Shown here: piece by piece, positions 46,565 to 47,142 of the stretch | Layout: each line of letters starts with the position of its first letter | How positions within the stretch are numbered: position 1 is the first letter of the stretch | Assembly: GCA_947375185.1 (NCBI GenBank) | Contig: CANCEU010000019.1 | Coordinates: 1 to 47,142, forward strand | Source of the DNA: Chitinophagaceae bacterium | GTDB taxonomy: Bacteria; Bacteroidota; Bacteroidia; Chitinophagales; Chitinophagaceae | Length of the DNA stretch: 47,142 bases | Direction of reading: 5' to 3' | Notes under the pieces: generated by a model | The model's input: only the letters and a program-made list of their open reading frames with translations | Databases searched by the model: none | Told to the model about the DNA's origin: nothing | Position numbers and translations under genes: made by a program

Positions 46565-47131
46565 CTATTCAATTTTGATTTGATACTTGTCAAGCAAGCC
46601 TGCTAGCTGATGAACACTATGCTTTGACTTTTTTATTTTATTTTTTTCAATATCAATTGAATAATTAAATGATGTCATTAAATCGGCACGTTCTATATTG
46701 GTGAAGTTAAATATTGCAGCACTAAAATCACAATTTGTAAATACGGATTCACTTAGATCTGTTTCGGTAAAGTCGACTTCGTTCAGTTTAGAATTAATGA
46801 ACTTCGTTTTTTTAATTTTAACCTTATAAAAAGAAGCATTTGTCAAAATGCAATTATCAAAGGACATACTTAATCCAAAAGCATTGGCATCACCAAACTG
46901 AAGTCCTATCATCTTACATCCTTTAAATTGTATATCTCTGAAAATTGTGTTGTTTAACTTTACAAGGGAAAGATTAGCGTCTGTAAATACACAGTCTATA
47001 AAGATAAAATTACTCAAATCAAGATTTGAAAAATTACAATTCAGAAATGTGCAGTTTTCAAACTCCCCTTTTGGGAGTGATTCAATAGTGAAATCGATAT
47101 TTTCAAACTGCTGATCTTGGGTGAGTTGCAT
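46565..47131 (-). CDS. Pentapeptide-repeat protein
   Basis: This 188-residue protein is built from A/C(D/N)LXX-type pentapeptides forming a right-handed quadrilateral beta helix: FENCTFLNCNFSNLDLSNF near the N-terminus, FTDANLSLVKLNN, FINSKLNEVDFTETDLSES and FTNCDFSAAIFNF. The length and organisation resemble the McbG/Qnr-type DNA-mimic group that protects gyrase, but most pentapeptide proteins have no known function and drug protection should not be assumed. The gene is complete, and its stop codon directly abuts the stop of the T9SS gene on the other strand, leaving no room for a terminator. Confidence 0.88.
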   Translation of the reverse strand: MQLTQDQQFENIDFTIESLPKGEFENCTFLNCNFSNLDLSNFIFIDCVFTDANLSLVKLNNTIFRDIQFKGCKMIGLQFGDANAFGLSMSFDNCILTNASFYKVKIKKTKFINSKLNEVDFTETDLSESVFTNCDFSAAIFNFTNIERADLMTSFNYSIDIEKNKIKKSKHSVHQLAGLLDKYQIKIE

Positions 47132-47142
47132 TGGGTTATAAT

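Overview
The window is AT-rich chromosomal DNA that reads as Bacteroidota, most likely Chitinophagales/Chitinophagaceae. The phylum call rests on four observations: promoter elements of the Bacteroidota type (TTG-N18-20-TAnnTTTG) upstream of rpsL, fusA and ilvE; glutamine synthetases of types II and III side by side; a type IX secretion (T9SS) C-terminal sorting domain and a FISUMP domain; and many short Bacteroidota-type conserved proteins. The family-level placement is inference from how the protein sequences look. No tRNA, rRNA, CRISPR, insertion sequence or prophage was found.

Layout. 1-2433 (minus): rpsL-rpsG, then a terminator and a separate promoter for fusA (only its first 18 codons are in the window), preceded by the branched-chain aminotransferase gene. 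2547-3798 (plus): an unrecognised protein with a weak resemblance to DNA polymerase III psi, then rdgB. 3815-6813 (minus): TPR protein, ComA-like phosphosulfolactate synthase and shikimate dehydrogenase in one tight operon. 7002-11462: an orphan secreted protein, then the pyrG-yidC-secreted protein group on the minus strand. 11696-16774: a dienelactone hydrolase facing a proC/hldD/purL operon, with a very strong hairpin between the convergent ends. 17118-20494 (plus): glnII and glnN, each with its own terminator. 20598-23985 (minus): efp, then accB-accC-OmpA-like lipoprotein. 24133-27049 (plus): sucD, a small secreted protein, an FAD oxidoreductase and a small membrane protein. 27078-36876: an MFS transporter, aspS-(membrane protein)-rarA, an amine-oxidase-like flavoprotein, an acetyltransferase and uvrA. 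36975-38874 (plus): overlapping PAP2 and nucleotide pyrophosphatase/phosphodiesterase-type genes.

The last 9 kb is the accessory part. It has a 1219-residue secreted protein built from phage-tail-fibre-like modules, followed one base later by a secreted FISUMP-domain protein. Divergent from these is a TPR-containing membrane histidine kinase with its response regulator, then a small T9SS cargo protein, and a pentapeptide-repeat protein on the opposite strand whose stop codon abuts that of the T9SS gene.

Most of the window is core metabolism and information processing. The points most worth a second look are the EF-P with arginine rather than lysine at its modification site, the tail-fibre/FISUMP surface pair next to a two-component system, the ComA homologue in a non-methanogen, the psi-like protein, the GSII/GSIII pair, and the 22-bp perfect inverted repeat at 12586-12661. 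I see no clear evidence of a wholly new multi-gene system.
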